Positions 40,608 to 50,881 of a stretch of 64,000 nt of DNA are shown here, one piece after another. The translations under genes were made by a program, and so were the position numbers. The DNA comes from Variovorax boronicumulans (GTDB taxonomy: Bacteria; Pseudomonadota; Gammaproteobacteria; Burkholderiales; Burkholderiaceae_C): positions 124,001 to 188,000 of the forward strand of contig NZ_JARXVG010000002.1 of NCBI RefSeq assembly GCF_029892485.1. Direction: 5' to 3'. The notes under the pieces are model-generated. The model saw nothing but the letters and a program-made list of their open reading frames with translations, was not told the origin of the DNA and made no database searches. Positions within the stretch are counted from its first letter, which is position 1, and each line of letters starts with the position of its first letter.

Positions 40608-40629
40608 GATGATAGTAATTCTCATTGTC
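40608..40629. promoter_or_regulatory. Fur-box-like AT-rich site
   Basis: On the minus strand the site contains AATGAGAATTACTATCAT, close to the classical Fur consensus of repeated NATAAT hexamers. It is conspicuously AT-rich in a GC-rich region. It lies between the ZIP gene (start 40477, minus) and the exported protein gene (start 40736, plus), so it could control either. Confidence 0.55.
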
Positions 40630-40735
40630 CATGACAAGACAACGCCGCCGAAGATGGCGCAAACAAGCCACTTCAGGCCCGGATACGCAACGGGCCGATA
40701 CACTGCCCCGCGTCCCCCTGAAAGGCTTTGCACCG

Positions 40736-41437
40736 ATGAAATTGCACCGCTTCCTGCCCCGCGTGGCGACGTTCCTGCTGCTGTCCGGCGCCGGCATCGC
40801 CAGCGCCCAGCTCGCCACACCGCCGGCCGGCGATTACATCTATGAAGGCGGCGGCGGCTCGCTGCGGGTCAAGCCCAACGGGCACTTCGACATCACCACC
40901 GTCGGCTCCAACGCCCACATGTGCACGCTGGACGGCACCATCGTCCGCGGCAAGGCCAAGATCGACGACACCGGCTGCGTGGTGAGCTTCACCCTCAAGG
41001 GCGGCAACGTCGAGGTCGGCACCAACGGCTCCGACGACTGCCGCCAGAGCTGCGGCATGCGCGCCTCGTTTGAGGGCACCTTCATCAAGCCGACGCCGGC
41101 CTGCGCCGACAAGGCCGTGGCGGCAACGCGCAAGACCTTCAAGCGCCAGTACGACGCCAGGGACTACACAGCCGCCCTGGGCACCCTCGCCCCCGTGCTC
41201 GGCGACTGCGGCAAGACGCTCGACTGGATCACCACGGGCCGCATCCGCAACGACCTGGCGCTCACGCAGTTCAAGCTCGGCGACCGCGCGGCCTGCCTCA
41301 AGACGCTCGAGCCGCTGGCCGAAGACGCCGCGCGAACCGACCAGGGCGTGAAGGACCAGTACCCGCCCGCCGATGCCGACAGCATCCTGCCCGTGGTCCG
41401 CGCAGCCCGCACGAACCTGAAGCTCTGCCGGGGATAG
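40736..41437 (+). CDS. Exported hypothetical protein, 233 aa
   Basis: The signal peptide ends GIASAQ (about residue 25). The mature part has paired cysteines through its length (HMCTLDG, TGCVVSF, DDCRQSCGM, ACADK, GDCGK, AACLKT, KLCRG), suggesting several disulfides. The N-terminal half reads as a beta-rich domain (YIYEGGGGSLRVKPNGHFDI), the C-terminal half as helical repeats. No family recognised. AAAGG lies 10 nt before the ATG. Confidence 0.72.
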   Translation: MKLHRFLPRVATFLLLSGAGIASAQLATPPAGDYIYEGGGGSLRVKPNGHFDITTVGSNAHMCTLDGTIVRGKAKIDDTGCVVSFTLKGGNVEVGTNGSDDCRQSCGMRASFEGTFIKPTPACADKAVAATRKTFKRQYDARDYTAALGTLAPVLGDCGKTLDWITTGRIRNDLALTQFKLGDRAACLKTLEPLAEDAARTDQGVKDQYPPADADSILPVVRAARTNLKLCRG

Positions 41438-41513
41438 CCCCGCCCCGAGTGCTCCCCAGCGGCGACAAGACCGTCATGCCGCTTTCCATCAACGTGAGGA
41501 CGGAGACAACACC

Positions 41514-42797
41514 ATGAAGTTCTTCAAGCGCACCCTGCGCACGGCCGTGCTCGGCCTGAGCCTTGTCGCACCGCTGCTGGCCGCGGCGCAATCGCTGCCG
41601 ACCGCCACCCCGGAGCGGGTCGGGCTTTCGACCGAGCGCCTGCAGATGCTCACCGACGTGCTCAAGGCCGACGTGGCCAGCGGCAAGATCCCGGGCGCGG
41701 TGCTGCTGGTGGCCCGGCAAGGCAAGGTGGCGTGGTTCGAGCCAGTCGGCAAGCTCGACCCCGTGGCCGGCACGCCGATGCAGCGCGACGGCATCTTCCG
41801 CATCTATTCGATGAGCAAGCCCATCACCACGGTGGCCGCGATGATGCTGGTGGAAGACGGGCGCCTGAAGCTCGACGACCCGATTTCCACCTACCTGCCC
41901 GAATACGCCAGCATGACCGTCGGCATCGAGAAGCCCGGCGCCGACGGCAAGCCGGTGCTCGAAACCGTGCCCGCCCGCAAGCCGATCACTGTGCAGGACC
42001 TGATGCGCCACACCTCGGGCCTGACCTACGGCTTCTTCGGGCCGGGCCTGGTGAAGCAGGCCTACAACGCGGCCGGCCTGGGCGCCAACGACCCGACCAA
42101 CGCCGAGTTCTCGCAGCGCCTGGCCAGGCTGCCGCTGGCCTACCAGCCGGGCACGACCTGGGACTACAGCCAGTCGACCGACATCCTCGGGCGCGTGATC
42201 GAGGTGGTCTCGGGCCAGTCGCTCTATCAGTTCGAGAAAGCGCGCCTCTTCGACCCGCTGGGCATGAAGGACACCACGTACTACGTGCTCGAGCCGGCCC
42301 GTCAGCCGCGCATTGCCGAGCCGCTGCCCACCGACCGCAGCTTCGGCGTGGGCGCCGACCTGAACGACCCGCGCATCGTGCGCAAGCTCGAGTCGGGCGG
42401 CGGCGGGCTGGTGTCCACTGCCGGCGACTACGCGCGCTTCCTGCAGATGCTGCTGAACGGCGGCTCGCTCGACGGCAAGCGCTATCTCGGCCCGCGCACC
42501 ATCGCGCTGATGACCGCCGATCATTCCAACGCGGGCGCCGGCATCGTGCCCGGCCCGCTCTACCTGCCGGGCCCGGGCTACGGCTTCGGGCTGGGCTTTG
42601 CGGTGCGCCGCAACGACGGCGAGGCGCCCTACCCCTCGGCCGGCGGCGAATACAACTGGGGCGGCGCGGGCGGCACCTACATGTGGGTAGACCCCAAGAA
42701 CGAGATGTTCGTCGTGCTGATGCTGCAATCGCCGAAATACCGGACACATTACAGATCCTTGACCCGGGACATGATTTATGCGGCGGTGATCAAGTAG
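41514..42797 (+). CDS. Serine hydrolase of the beta-lactamase / esterase EstB family
   Basis: A 427-aa exported protein (signal peptide ending AAAQ near residue 26). Class C-type motifs are present: the nucleophile in YSMSKPIT (SxxK), the Tyr motif in WDYSQSTDILGRVIE, and WGGAGGTYMW replacing the KTG box. Such proteins are usually esterases or D-aminopeptidases; a role in beta-lactam resistance should not be assumed. Confidence 0.88.
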   Translation: MKFFKRTLRTAVLGLSLVAPLLAAAQSLPTATPERVGLSTERLQMLTDVLKADVASGKIPGAVLLVARQGKVAWFEPVGKLDPVAGTPMQRDGIFRIYSMSKPITTVAAMMLVEDGRLKLDDPISTYLPEYASMTVGIEKPGADGKPVLETVPARKPITVQDLMRHTSGLTYGFFGPGLVKQAYNAAGLGANDPTNAEFSQRLARLPLAYQPGTTWDYSQSTDILGRVIEVVSGQSLYQFEKARLFDPLGMKDTTYYVLEPARQPRIAEPLPTDRSFGVGADLNDPRIVRKLESGGGGLVSTAGDYARFLQMLLNGGSLDGKRYLGPRTIALMTADHSNAGAGIVPGPLYLPGPGYGFGLGFAVRRNDGEAPYPSAGGEYNWGGAGGTYMWVDPKNEMFVVLMLQSPKYRTHYRSLTRDMIYAAVIK

Positions 42798-42855
42798 CCT
42801 GCTGTTCACAGGCTCTTGAGGCCTGGCGCAAAATCGGGCCCATCCCCTCGAAGCC

Positions 42856-44010
42856 ATGAAGAACAGCAGCAGCACCGTCATCCCGATCTCGCAGATCGGC
42901 CGCACGCCCCCCGCCGTGGCCGTGCCGGACATCGCCGTGCCCGCCACCGGCCTGCTGCTCGACCGCCTGGGCCGCCCGCTGACCGACCTGCGCATCAGCG
43001 TGACCGACCGCTGCAACTTCCGCTGCAGCTACTGCATGCCCAAGGACGTGTTCGACAAGGACTACAAGTACCTGCCGCACAGCGCGCTCCTGAGCTTCGA
43101 GGAAATGACGCGCCTGGCACGCCTGTTCGCGGCGCACGGCGTGCGCAAGATCCGGCTCACCGGCGGGGAGCCGCTGCTGCGCAAGAACATCGAGGGGCTG
43201 ATCGAGCAACTGGCCGAAATCCGCACGCCCGACGGCGCACCACTTGAACTCACGCTCACCACCAACGGCTCCCTGCTTGCACGCAAGGCCGCTGCGCTCA
43301 GGGCCGCCGGCCTGCGGCGCGTGACGGTGAGCCTGGACAGCCTGGACGACGCGGTCTTCCGCCACATGAACGACGTCGACTTCCCGGTGGCCGACGTGCT
43401 GGCCGGCATCGACGCGGCGCGTGCCGCGGGCCTCGGGCCCATCAAGGTCAACATGGTGGTCAAGCGCGGCACCAACGAGCAGGAGATCCTGCCGATGGCG
43501 CGCTACTTCCGCGAGCACCATGGCGCCAGCGTGGTGCTGCGCTTCATCGAATACATGGACGTGGGCGCCACCAATGGCTGGCGCATGGACGAGGTGCTGC
43601 CCTCGGCCGATGTCATCGCGCGCATCGCCGAAGAATTTCCGCTCGTGCCGCTTAAAGCCACCACGCCGGGCGAAACGGCCCAGCGCTGGGGCTATGCGGA
43701 TGGCCGCGGCGAGATCGGCGTGATCAGCAGCGTGACCCAGGCCTTCTGCCACGACTGCAGCCGTGCGCGCCTGTCGACAGAGGGCAAGCTGTACCTCTGC
43801 CTCTTCGCCAGCGCCGGCCACGACCTGCGGCCGCTGCTGCGCGGCATGGCCAGCGACGACGACATTTCCTCGGCCATCGGCCACATCTGGCAGGGCCGGG
43901 CCGACCGCTACTCCGAGCTGCGCGCCCTGCGCGGCCCCGACGACACCGCGCACGGCGATGCCGGCGACAATGCCCCGCGCCGCGTCGAGATGAGCTACAT
44001 CGGCGGATGA
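42856..44010 (+). CDS. moaA: GTP 3',8-cyclase (radical SAM, molybdenum cofactor)
   Basis: A 384-aa enzyme starting molybdopterin synthesis. The N-terminal radical SAM cluster is Cys53/57/60 (CNFRCSYC). The second cluster is in the C-terminus ([18 protein letters not shown]). It ends in a Gly-rich tail (MSYIGG), which matters for activity in this family. A 40-residue N-terminal extension precedes the core. It overlaps mobA by 4 nt. Confidence 0.97.
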   Translation: MKNSSSTVIPISQIGRTPPAVAVPDIAVPATGLLLDRLGRPLTDLRISVTDRCNFRCSYCMPKDVFDKDYKYLPHSALLSFEEMTRLARLFAAHGVRKIRLTGGEPLLRKNIEGLIEQLAEIRTPDGAPLELTLTTNGSLLARKAAALRAAGLRRVTVSLDSLDDAVFRHMNDVDFPVADVLAGIDAARAAGLGPIKVNMVVKRGTNEQEILPMARYFREHHGASVVLRFIEYMDVGATNGWRMDEVLPSADVIARIAEEFPLVPLKATTPGETAQRWGYADGRGEIGVISSVTQAFCHDCSRARLSTEGKLYLCLFASAGHDLRPLLRGMASDDDISSAIGHIWQGRADRYSELRALRGPDDTAHGDAGDNAPRRVEMSYIGG

Positions 44011-44663
44011 CGCAGGCTGCCGGCATGCCTGCGCACCCCGCCATTGCGCCCGACGACATCACCGGCCTGCTGCTGGCCGGCGGACGCGGCTCCCGCATGG
44101 GCGGCGTCGACAAGGGCCTGCAGAACTTCAACGGCGTGCCGCTCGCCCTGCATGCGGTGTTGCGCCTGGGCGCGCAGGTCGGCCAGATGATGATCAATGC
44201 CAACCGGAACCTTGCCGCCTATGAAGCCTTCGGCGTCCCGGTGCTGACCGACAGCCTTGCGGACTACCCGGGGCCGCTCGCGGGTTTCCTCACGGGGCTG
44301 GAGAACTGCGACACGCCCTTCCTGCTCACCGTGCCCTGCGACACGCCGCGCTTCCCGACCGACCTGGCAGCCCGCCTGGCCGAGGCCCTGGAAGCCGGCA
44401 ACGCCGAGATCGCGATGGTCACCGCGCCCGATACCGAAGAGGGCGCGGAGCCCGTGCTGCGCCCGCAACCCGTGTTCTGCCTGCTGCGCACCGACCTGTA
44501 CGAAAGCCTGCTGCGCTTCACCGAAGGCGGCGGCCGCAAGGTCCAGGCGTGGACCGCGCAACACCGCACCGTGTTCGTTCCCTTCGACCGCCCCGGCGAT
44601 GCGCCCGACGCCTTCTTCAACGCCAACACGCTCGCCGAATTGCACGCGCTCGAAAAACGATGA
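44007..44663 (+). CDS. mobA: Molybdenum cofactor guanylyltransferase
   Basis: A 218-aa nucleotidyltransferase joining GMP to molybdopterin. The GTP-binding motif [19 protein letters not shown] is near residues 21-39, and [12 protein letters not shown] is the metal-binding region. It overlaps moaA and moeA by 4 nt each (ATGA), so the three are a translationally coupled cofactor operon. Confidence 0.95.
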   Translation: MTQAAGMPAHPAIAPDDITGLLLAGGRGSRMGGVDKGLQNFNGVPLALHAVLRLGAQVGQMMINANRNLAAYEAFGVPVLTDSLADYPGPLAGFLTGLENCDTPFLLTVPCDTPRFPTDLAARLAEALEAGNAEIAMVTAPDTEEGAEPVLRPQPVFCLLRTDLYESLLRFTEGGGRKVQAWTAQHRTVFVPFDRPGDAPDAFFNANTLAELHALEKR

Positions 44664-45988
44664 GCAGTCTTGCCGACATCGCGGCTGCCCTTCCAGGCCA
44701 TGACACCGACGCGCTGAGCGTCGATGCCGTCCAGGCCTTCCTGGCCCGGTTGGTCGCGCCGCTTGCCGTCACCGAGCGCGAGAACGTGCCGCTGCGCGAC
44801 GCGCTCGGCCGCGTGCTGGCCGAAGACATCGTCTCGCCCGTGAGCGTTCCGCCGCACGACAACTCGGCGATGGACGGCTACGCGTTCGACGGCGCCATCC
44901 TCCCGACCGACGCCCCCGCCGACCATTCCATCCAGCTGCGCGTGGTGGGCACGGCGCTCGCCGGCGCGGCCTGGCGAGGCGCGCTGGCCGCGGGAGATGC
45001 GGTGCGCATCATGACCGGCGCGATGATGCCGCCCGGCCTCGACACCGTGATCCCGCAGGAGTTCTGCCAGGTCGAGGGCGAGGTCGTGCGCTTTCCCGAC
45101 CGGGTGCTGCGCCGCGGCGACAACCGCCGTTTCGCCGGCGAAGACCTGATGAAGGGCCAGCCCGCGCTGCGGCGCGGCGAACGGCTCTCGCCCGCCGCGC
45201 TCGGCATGATCGCGAGCCTGGGCCTGCCCGCCGTGCCGGTGCTGCGGACATTGCGCGTCGCGTACTTCTCCACCGGCGACGAGATCCTGTGCATCGGCCA
45301 ACCGCCGCGCGAAGGCGCGGTGTACGACTCGAACCGCTACACCGTGTTCGGCCTGCTCGCGCGGCTGGGCTGCGAGGTGATCGACCTCGGCCTCGTGCAC
45401 GACGACCCCGCCACGCTGGCCGCGACGCTGCAACGCGCCGCGCGCGAGGCCGACGCCATCGTCACCAGCGGCGGCGTGAGCGTCGGTGCGGCCGACCACA
45501 CGCGCGACGTGATGCAGCAGATAGGCGAGATGGCCTTCTGGCACGTCGCCATGCGCCCTGGCCGGCCGCTGGCCGTGGGCCTGATTCCGCGCGACGGCGA
45601 CGACGACGGCAAGGGGCACGCGGACCCGGCCGTGCTGTTCGGCCTGCCCGGCAACCCGGTGGCCGTGATGGTCACCTTCCTGGCCTTCGTGCGGCCCGCG
45701 CTGCTGCGCATGATGGGTTGCCACGATGCGGCCTCGGCGCCGCCGCCTTTGCTGCGGGCACGCAGCGCCGGCCCCATCCGCAAGAAGCCGGGCCGCACCG
45801 AGTACCAGCGCGGTTTCGTGAAGGCCGTGGCAGGTTCATTGCCCGAGGTCTGCGTGGCGGGCAACCAGGGCTCGGGCGTGCTGAGTTCGATGGTCGAGGC
45901 CAACGGGCTCGTGGTGCTGCATCACGACCAGGGCGCCGTCGCCGCCGGCGAAGAGGTCGACGTGATGATGTTCAACGGCGTTCTCTAG
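44660..45988 (+). CDS. moeA: Molybdopterin molybdenumtransferase
   Basis: A 442-aa enzyme inserting molybdate into adenylated molybdopterin. Family motifs are [51 protein letters not shown] and [12 protein letters not shown]. It ends the moaA-mobA-moeA run. An acidic Asp/Gly insertion around the [16 protein letters not shown] stretch is slightly longer than usual. Confidence 0.96.
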   Translation: MSSLADIAAALPGHDTDALSVDAVQAFLARLVAPLAVTERENVPLRDALGRVLAEDIVSPVSVPPHDNSAMDGYAFDGAILPTDAPADHSIQLRVVGTALAGAAWRGALAAGDAVRIMTGAMMPPGLDTVIPQEFCQVEGEVVRFPDRVLRRGDNRRFAGEDLMKGQPALRRGERLSPAALGMIASLGLPAVPVLRTLRVAYFSTGDEILCIGQPPREGAVYDSNRYTVFGLLARLGCEVIDLGLVHDDPATLAATLQRAAREADAIVTSGGVSVGAADHTRDVMQQIGEMAFWHVAMRPGRPLAVGLIPRDGDDDGKGHADPAVLFGLPGNPVAVMVTFLAFVRPALLRMMGCHDAASAPPPLLRARSAGPIRKKPGRTEYQRGFVKAVAGSLPEVCVAGNQGSGVLSSMVEANGLVVLHHDQGAVAAGEEVDVMMFNGVL

Positions 45989-45995
45989 CCGATCT

Positions 45996-46445
45996 TCAGA
46001 TCCGCCCGAGCGCCTTGTCCACGCCCTTGTTGGCGAGCATGTCGGCGCGTTCGTTCCCCGGGTCGCCCGAATGGCCCTTGACCCAGCGCCATTCGATCGT
46101 GTGGCCGCCCTCGGCCACCAGCTTGTCGAGCCGTTGCCAGAGCTCGACGTTCTTCACCGGCTGCTTGCTGGCGGTCATCCAGCCCTTGGCCTTCCAGCCG
46201 CGGATCCACTCGGTGATGCCCTTGCGCACGTACTGGCTGTCGAGGTACAGCACCACCTTGCAGGGCCGCTTGAGCGCAGCCAGGCCTTCGATCACGGCGG
46301 TGAGCTCCATGCGGTTGTTGGTGGTGGCCAGTTCGCCGCCGAACAGTTCCTTTTCGGTGGCGCCCGACTTGAGCCACGCGCCCCAGCCTCCAGGTCCGGG
46401 GTTGCCCTTGCATGCACCATCGGTGTAGATCACGACTTCGTTCAA
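45996..46445 (-). CDS. rnhA: Ribonuclease HI
   Basis: A 149-aa endonuclease cutting RNA in RNA/DNA hybrids. Active-site residues Asp9 ([16 protein letters not shown]), Glu47 (MELTA), Asp69 (LDSQY), His125 and Asp135 ([11 protein letters not shown]) are all present. The start is TTG (TTG AAC GAA), preceded by a purine-rich AGGAAAAGAGAG; no ATG fits the conserved N-terminus. It is convergent with moeA, with 7 nt between stops. Confidence 0.95.
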   Translation of the reverse strand: MNEVVIYTDGACKGNPGPGGWGAWLKSGATEKELFGGELATTNNRMELTAVIEGLAALKRPCKVVLYLDSQYVRKGITEWIRGWKAKGWMTASKQPVKNVELWQRLDKLVAEGGHTIEWRWVKGHSGDPGNERADMLANKGVDKALGRI

Positions 46446-46474
46446 GCTCTCTTTTCCTTTTTTCTCTGTTCGAT

Positions 46475-47248
46475 TCAATCCATCTGATCCGGCCGGTGCC
46501 GATGCACCTTGCCCGCGATCGACACCGGCGCCGTGGCCCGTGCCGCGGCGCGGCGCCAGTCCGCGCTCAGGAGGCGCATGCCGCGCACCCGCTTCACGGC
46601 CACCAGGAAATACGCCGCGCCGAAGATCGGCCACCAGCGCTCGCCGGCCTTGTCCATCCATCGGCAGCGCTCGAGCCACGCGTCGCTGCGCACCGCGGGC
46701 CGGTAGACGCCGAAGCGCCCCGACTCCACCTCGAAGCTCAGGAGCCGCAGCCAGTCGCGCATGCGCCAGTAGCCGATGAACTCACCGCCCTCGGGCAGGT
46801 AAAGATCGCCGACGCCGAGCTTGCGGTACAGGTGCGCGCGCCGCTGGCGCATGCCCCACAAGCTGGCCGGGTTGAGGCCGCAGATCACCACACGGCCCTC
46901 GGGCACCAGCACCCGCTCGACCTCGCGCAGCGTGGCGTGCGGATCGGGACTGAGTTCCAGCGCATGCGGCATCACCACCAGGTCGAGGCTGTTGGCCGCG
47001 AACGGCAGCGCCGTGAAGTCGGTCAGCAGCGTGGCCTCGGCGGGCCGCATCGGGTCGCTCAGGGCCAGCCAGCGGTGCGGCATGCGGTTGGTGCGGAGGC
47101 CCTCGACTTCGGCCGCGCCCAACTGCAGCGCGTGGTAGCCGAACACGTCGGCCACCGCTTGGTCGAACTGGGCCTGCTCCCACGCGAGGAGGTAGCGTCC
47201 CGGGGGGGTCGCGAACCAATCCTGCAAACCTATAATTTGACCGCTCAT
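46475..47248 (-). CDS. Class I SAM-dependent methyltransferase
   Basis: A 257-aa protein with a degenerate methyltransferase_11 core: [53 protein letters not shown]. The classical N-terminal GxGxG loop is not clear. The start at 47248 overlaps the divergent gloB start by two bases, so its promoter must lie inside gloB. The substrate is unknown. A 5' extension to 47281 is open but would run further into gloB. Confidence 0.85.
   Translation of the reverse strand: MSGQIIGLQDWFATPPGRYLLAWEQAQFDQAVADVFGYHALQLGAAEVEGLRTNRMPHRWLALSDPMRPAEATLLTDFTALPFAANSLDLVVMPHALELSPDPHATLREVERVLVPEGRVVICGLNPASLWGMRQRRAHLYRKLGVGDLYLPEGGEFIGYWRMRDWLRLLSFEVESGRFGVYRPAVRSDAWLERCRWMDKAGERWWPIFGAAYFLVAVKRVRGMRLLSADWRRAAARATAPVSIAGKVHRHRPDQMD
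47231..47236 (+). promoter_or_regulatory. Candidate -10 element of gloB
   Basis: A perfect TATAAT ends 10 nt before the gloB ATG at 47247, with no Shine-Dalgarno between. If used, transcription would start at or within a few bases of the ATG, giving a leaderless mRNA. No good -35 is seen 17 nt upstream. Confidence 0.5.
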
Positions 47249-48026
47249 GACCCTCGTTCCGCTGCCCGCCTTCGCCGACAACTACATCTGGATGCTGCAC
47301 GACGGGTCCAGCGCCATCGTCGTGGATCCGGGCGACGCCCAACCGGTGTTCGATGCGCTGGCGCACCACAAGCTGCAGCTGGCCGCGATTCTAGTCACGC
47401 ACCACCATGCCGATCACACCGGTGGCGTGGCCGCGCTGCACGCCGCCACGGGCGCACCGGTGCATGGCCCGGCGCGCGAGCGCATTCCGGAGCCCTTCAC
47501 GCCGTATGTGCAAGGCGACATCGCCGAAGCGCTTGGCCTCAGCTTCGAAGTGATCGACGTGCCGGGCCACACGGCCGGCCACATCGCTTACTTTCTTCCG
47601 GCGGCCGAGAGCCGCGCGCCGCTGCTCTTCTGCGGCGACACCTTGTTCTCCGGCGGCTGTGGCCGTCTCTTCGAAGGCACACCCGCGCAGATGCTGGCCT
47701 CGCTCGATGCGCTCGCCGCGCTGCCCGGCGACACCCGCGTGTGCTGCGCCCACGAATACACACTTGCTAACCTGCGATTCGCCCGCGCGGTGGAACCGGG
47801 CAATGCCGATCTGACTCACTACAACGCGCGCTGCGAAAGCCTGCGCGCACAGGGGCAGCCCACGCTGCCCTCGCAACTGGCAACCGAACGCCTGATCAAC
47901 CCCTTTCTTCGCAGCCGCGAAGCCACTGTCCTTAGAGCGGTGCGCGAGCACGCCGAGCTTTCCGCCGATGCGGCCGAAGCCGATGTGTTCGCTGCGCTGC
48001 GCCAATGGAAAAACGACTTCCGATGA
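47247..48026 (+). CDS. gloB: Hydroxyacylglutathione hydrolase (glyoxalase II)
   Basis: A 259-aa metallo-beta-lactamase-fold enzyme that hydrolyses S-lactoylglutathione in methylglyoxal detoxification. The binuclear metal motif [10 protein letters not shown] is at residues 51-60; later ligands lie in [29 protein letters not shown] and [13 protein letters not shown]. The C-terminal glyoxalase II domain with the NPFLR motif is present. It is coupled to the next gene (ATGA). Confidence 0.96.
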   Translation: MTLVPLPAFADNYIWMLHDGSSAIVVDPGDAQPVFDALAHHKLQLAAILVTHHHADHTGGVAALHAATGAPVHGPARERIPEPFTPYVQGDIAEALGLSFEVIDVPGHTAGHIAYFLPAAESRAPLLFCGDTLFSGGCGRLFEGTPAQMLASLDALAALPGDTRVCCAHEYTLANLRFARAVEPGNADLTHYNARCESLRAQGQPTLPSQLATERLINPFLRSREATVLRAVREHAELSADAAEADVFAALRQWKNDFR

Positions 48027-49645
48027 AATTTATCGCTGCCACCTGCCTTGCAGGTTCCCTGGTGCTCGCAGGCTGCGCGGCACCGACCGACAACCCCTCC
48101 TCATCCAGCACTTCCTCCAAGACCGGCGCCACCGCCGGCGGCACCGGCTCCAAGGTCGCCGGCAGCGCGGCCCCCGTCTACCCGCGTGACGCCCTCTCTC
48201 CCCTGTCCAGCAGCGAGGCCCATTCGCAGAGCGTGGTCACGCTGGCCCCGCCGACCGACATGTGGGACCGCATCCGCCGCGGCTTCAAGATGCCCAACCT
48301 CGAGAGCGACCTCGTGCGCGACCGCGAGCAGTGGTACGCCAGCCGGCCAGACTACATCCAGCGCATGACCGAGCGCTCGAACAAGTACATGTTCCACATC
48401 GTCGAGGAACTCGAGCGGCGCAACATGCCGACCGAACTCGCGCTGCTGCCGTACATCGAGAGCGCTTTCAACCCGCAGGCGGTGTCCAGCGCACGCGCCG
48501 CGGGCATGTGGCAGTTCATGCCGGCCACCGGCAACGACTTCGATCTGAAGCAGAACATCTTCCGCGACGACCGCCGCGACGTGCTGGCCTCCACCCGCGC
48601 CGCGCTCGACTACCTGCAGAAGCTCTACGGCATGTTCGGCGACTGGCAGCTCGCGCTGGCCGCCTACAACTGGGGTGAAGGCAGCGTGAGCCGCGCCATC
48701 GCCAAGAACCAGCGCGCGGGCCTGCCCACCACCTACAGCGACCTCAACATGCCGGCCGAAACGCGGCTGTACGTGCCCAAGCTGCAGGCGGTGAAGAACA
48801 TCGTGGCCAATCCGCAGGCCTTCAACGCCGAGCTGCCGCTGATCGCCAACCACCCATACTTCCAGACCGTCACGCTCACGCGCGACCTGGATGTGGAACT
48901 GGCCGCCAAGCTGGCTGACGTGCGCATCGAGGACTTCCGCGCGCTCAACCCTGCCGCGCACAAGCCGGTGCTGATCGCCTCGGGCACGCCGCAGATCCTG
49001 CTGCCCTGGGACAACGCGGCCGTGTTCCAGCGCAACTTCGACGCCTACTCGCAAGGCCAGTACGCCAGCTGGACCGCCTGGGTCGTGCCCAACACCATGA
49101 CCGTGGCCGACGCCGCCCAGCGCTCGGGTATGAGCGAGAGCGACCTGCGTGCGATGAACAACGTGCCGCCGCGCATGCTCATCAAGGCCGGCTCGACGCT
49201 CATCGTGCCGCGCGGTGCACGCGTGAAGGAAGACGTCGCGGCAGTCGTGGCAGATGGCGGCCACCTGAGCTTCCAGCCCGAGATCGTCAATCGCCGCACC
49301 ACCGTCAAGGCCGGGCGCAACGACAGCGTGGCGAGCATCGCGCGCCGCTACAACCTCAAGCCCACCAACGTGGCCGAGTGGAACGACGTGAAGCCCAACC
49401 ACGCGTTCAAGCGCGGCTACAGCGTGGTCGTGTACCTGCCGGTTCGCGCGGCGCCCGCGGCCCGTGTCGGTGCCGGCGTGGCGGTGGCGCGTGGCCATGC
49501 CGCGGCAGCCTCCTCGAAACGCGGCAGCGCGCCTGCCCAGGCCAGCACGGCCCGCGGCAAGAACGTCGTCAAGGTGCCTGCGGCCGGCAAGCAGCAGGTC
49601 GTGCGCGAGAAGCGCGGCGGCACGCCCTCGAAGAAGAAGCGCTGA
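48023..49645 (+). CDS. Lytic transglycosylase, MltD-like lipoprotein with LysM
   Basis: A 540-aa lipoprotein (lipobox LAGC, Cys18). The SLT domain has catalytic Glu146 in [27 protein letters not shown], then [17 protein letters not shown]. The C-terminal half contains two LysM-like segments (about 370-405 and 440-485). The tail is basic and Lys/Ala-rich, ending [11 protein letters not shown]. It cleaves peptidoglycan glycan strands. The start overlaps gloB by 4 nt, as commonly seen for gloB-mltD pairs. Confidence 0.92.
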   Translation: MKFIAATCLAGSLVLAGCAAPTDNPSSSSTSSKTGATAGGTGSKVAGSAAPVYPRDALSPLSSSEAHSQSVVTLAPPTDMWDRIRRGFKMPNLESDLVRDREQWYASRPDYIQRMTERSNKYMFHIVEELERRNMPTELALLPYIESAFNPQAVSSARAAGMWQFMPATGNDFDLKQNIFRDDRRDVLASTRAALDYLQKLYGMFGDWQLALAAYNWGEGSVSRAIAKNQRAGLPTTYSDLNMPAETRLYVPKLQAVKNIVANPQAFNAELPLIANHPYFQTVTLTRDLDVELAAKLADVRIEDFRALNPAAHKPVLIASGTPQILLPWDNAAVFQRNFDAYSQGQYASWTAWVVPNTMTVADAAQRSGMSESDLRAMNNVPPRMLIKAGSTLIVPRGARVKEDVAAVVADGGHLSFQPEIVNRRTTVKAGRNDSVASIARRYNLKPTNVAEWNDVKPNHAFKRGYSVVVYLPVRAAPAARVGAGVAVARGHAAAASSKRGSAPAQASTARGKNVVKVPAAGKQQVVREKRGGTPSKKKR

Positions 49646-49664
49646 CGCCTGCGGTGCTTCTTGC

Positions 49665-50849
49665 TCAGTGCGCCTGGGCCGCCCACGCCCGGCGGCGCAC
49701 CACGGCTTCCAGCGCGGCCACGGCAATCATCACCACCGTGGTCAGCGTGCCCACCACCAGCACCGTCAGATGTGACGCGAACACCGCCAGCGCCGCGAGC
49801 GCGATCAGCCCGTAGAGGTGCGACTGCGGCAGGAAACCGCGCACCACCCGCTTGAACAGCGCATTGCCGAAGAGGTAGATGGCCGGCCCGCCCAGGAGCG
49901 GCCCGAGGTACTTGAGCTCGGCATGGTGCGATCCCTCCCCGATCACCAGTTCGTCCGCGACCGCGCACACGATGATGCCGGCCACCAGGATCACGTGCGT
50001 GTAGTGGTAGTTGGCGCCCATGCGGCCCGGGTCCGTCGCATGCTCGATCGCGTGCGTGGCTTCCTTGGCGCTGGTGTCGAAGTACATCCACCACATGGCC
50101 AGGCTGCCCGCAAAGCCCACGAGCAGCGCGTACACGTCGACCAAGTGCCATTCGGCATGGTGGCCGAACGCGATGCCGCTCGCCAGGATGGATTCGCCCA
50201 GCGCCACGATCACGAAGAGCTGGCAGCGCTCGGCGAGATGGCCGCCGTCGATGGTCCACTCCGCGGTCGACGACCGTCCCAGCCCCGGAAAGACCAGCCC
50301 GACCATCGGCGCGACGTATTCGCACAGCACGCCGACGAACCAGAACCCGAGGCGCCACGGTCCTTCGGACAGCCCGCCCGCGATCCAGAACACCGCCGCC
50401 ACGCAGTTCCACGCCAAGAGGCGCCGGAAGTTGGGCGCCAGCGGGCTCTCGCTGCCGACCGCGATCAGCATGCACAAGGTGCGCCCCACCTGGATGGCCG
50501 CAAAGCACGAGGCGAACACCAGTCCCCGCTCGGCAAACGCGCCCGGCACCGCCGACGCCATCACCATGGCCAGCAGCATCACCCCGAACAGCATGCCCCG
50601 GATGCGCAGCGCGCCGGGGTTGAACCAGTTGGTGGCCCACGCGGTGTACTGCCAGCCGAGCCAGACGGCGAACCACATCACCAGCGTCTGCAACGCGCCC
50701 AGCAGGCTCAGGTGATCCAGCAGATAGTGCGACAGCTGCGTGACCGAGAACGCATAGACCAGGTCGAAGAACAGTTCTTCATTCGAGACCCTGGCGGTCT
50801 CGTTGCGCGATCGCAAAGTCGTTGGCAGTCCGTTTTTCTTGCTCAACAT
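49665..50849 (-). CDS. Low temperature requirement protein A (LtrA) family
   Basis: A 394-aa polytopic membrane protein with the LtrA signatures ELFFDLVYAFSVTQLSHYLL, WFAVWLGWQYTAWATNWF and ERCQLFVIVALGESIL. About ten hydrophobic segments. The start is at 50849 with GGGAGAGA upstream. The molecular role of the family is unknown. It shares orientation with the ABC importer upstream, 32 nt away. Confidence 0.88.
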   Translation of the reverse strand: MLSKKNGLPTTLRSRNETARVSNEELFFDLVYAFSVTQLSHYLLDHLSLLGALQTLVMWFAVWLGWQYTAWATNWFNPGALRIRGMLFGVMLLAMVMASAVPGAFAERGLVFASCFAAIQVGRTLCMLIAVGSESPLAPNFRRLLAWNCVAAVFWIAGGLSEGPWRLGFWFVGVLCEYVAPMVGLVFPGLGRSSTAEWTIDGGHLAERCQLFVIVALGESILASGIAFGHHAEWHLVDVYALLVGFAGSLAMWWMYFDTSAKEATHAIEHATDPGRMGANYHYTHVILVAGIIVCAVADELVIGEGSHHAELKYLGPLLGGPAIYLFGNALFKRVVRGFLPQSHLYGLIALAALAVFASHLTVLVVGTLTTVVMIAVAALEAVVRRRAWAAQAH

Positions 50850-50881
50850 GACTCTCTCCCTTTCAGATTTCAAATAGCCAG

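Noticed and set aside
41514..42797. Beta-lactam resistance gene
   Set aside because: The serine hydrolase has the SxxK motif but WGGAGGT in place of the KTG box, which fits esterase or peptidase relatives better.
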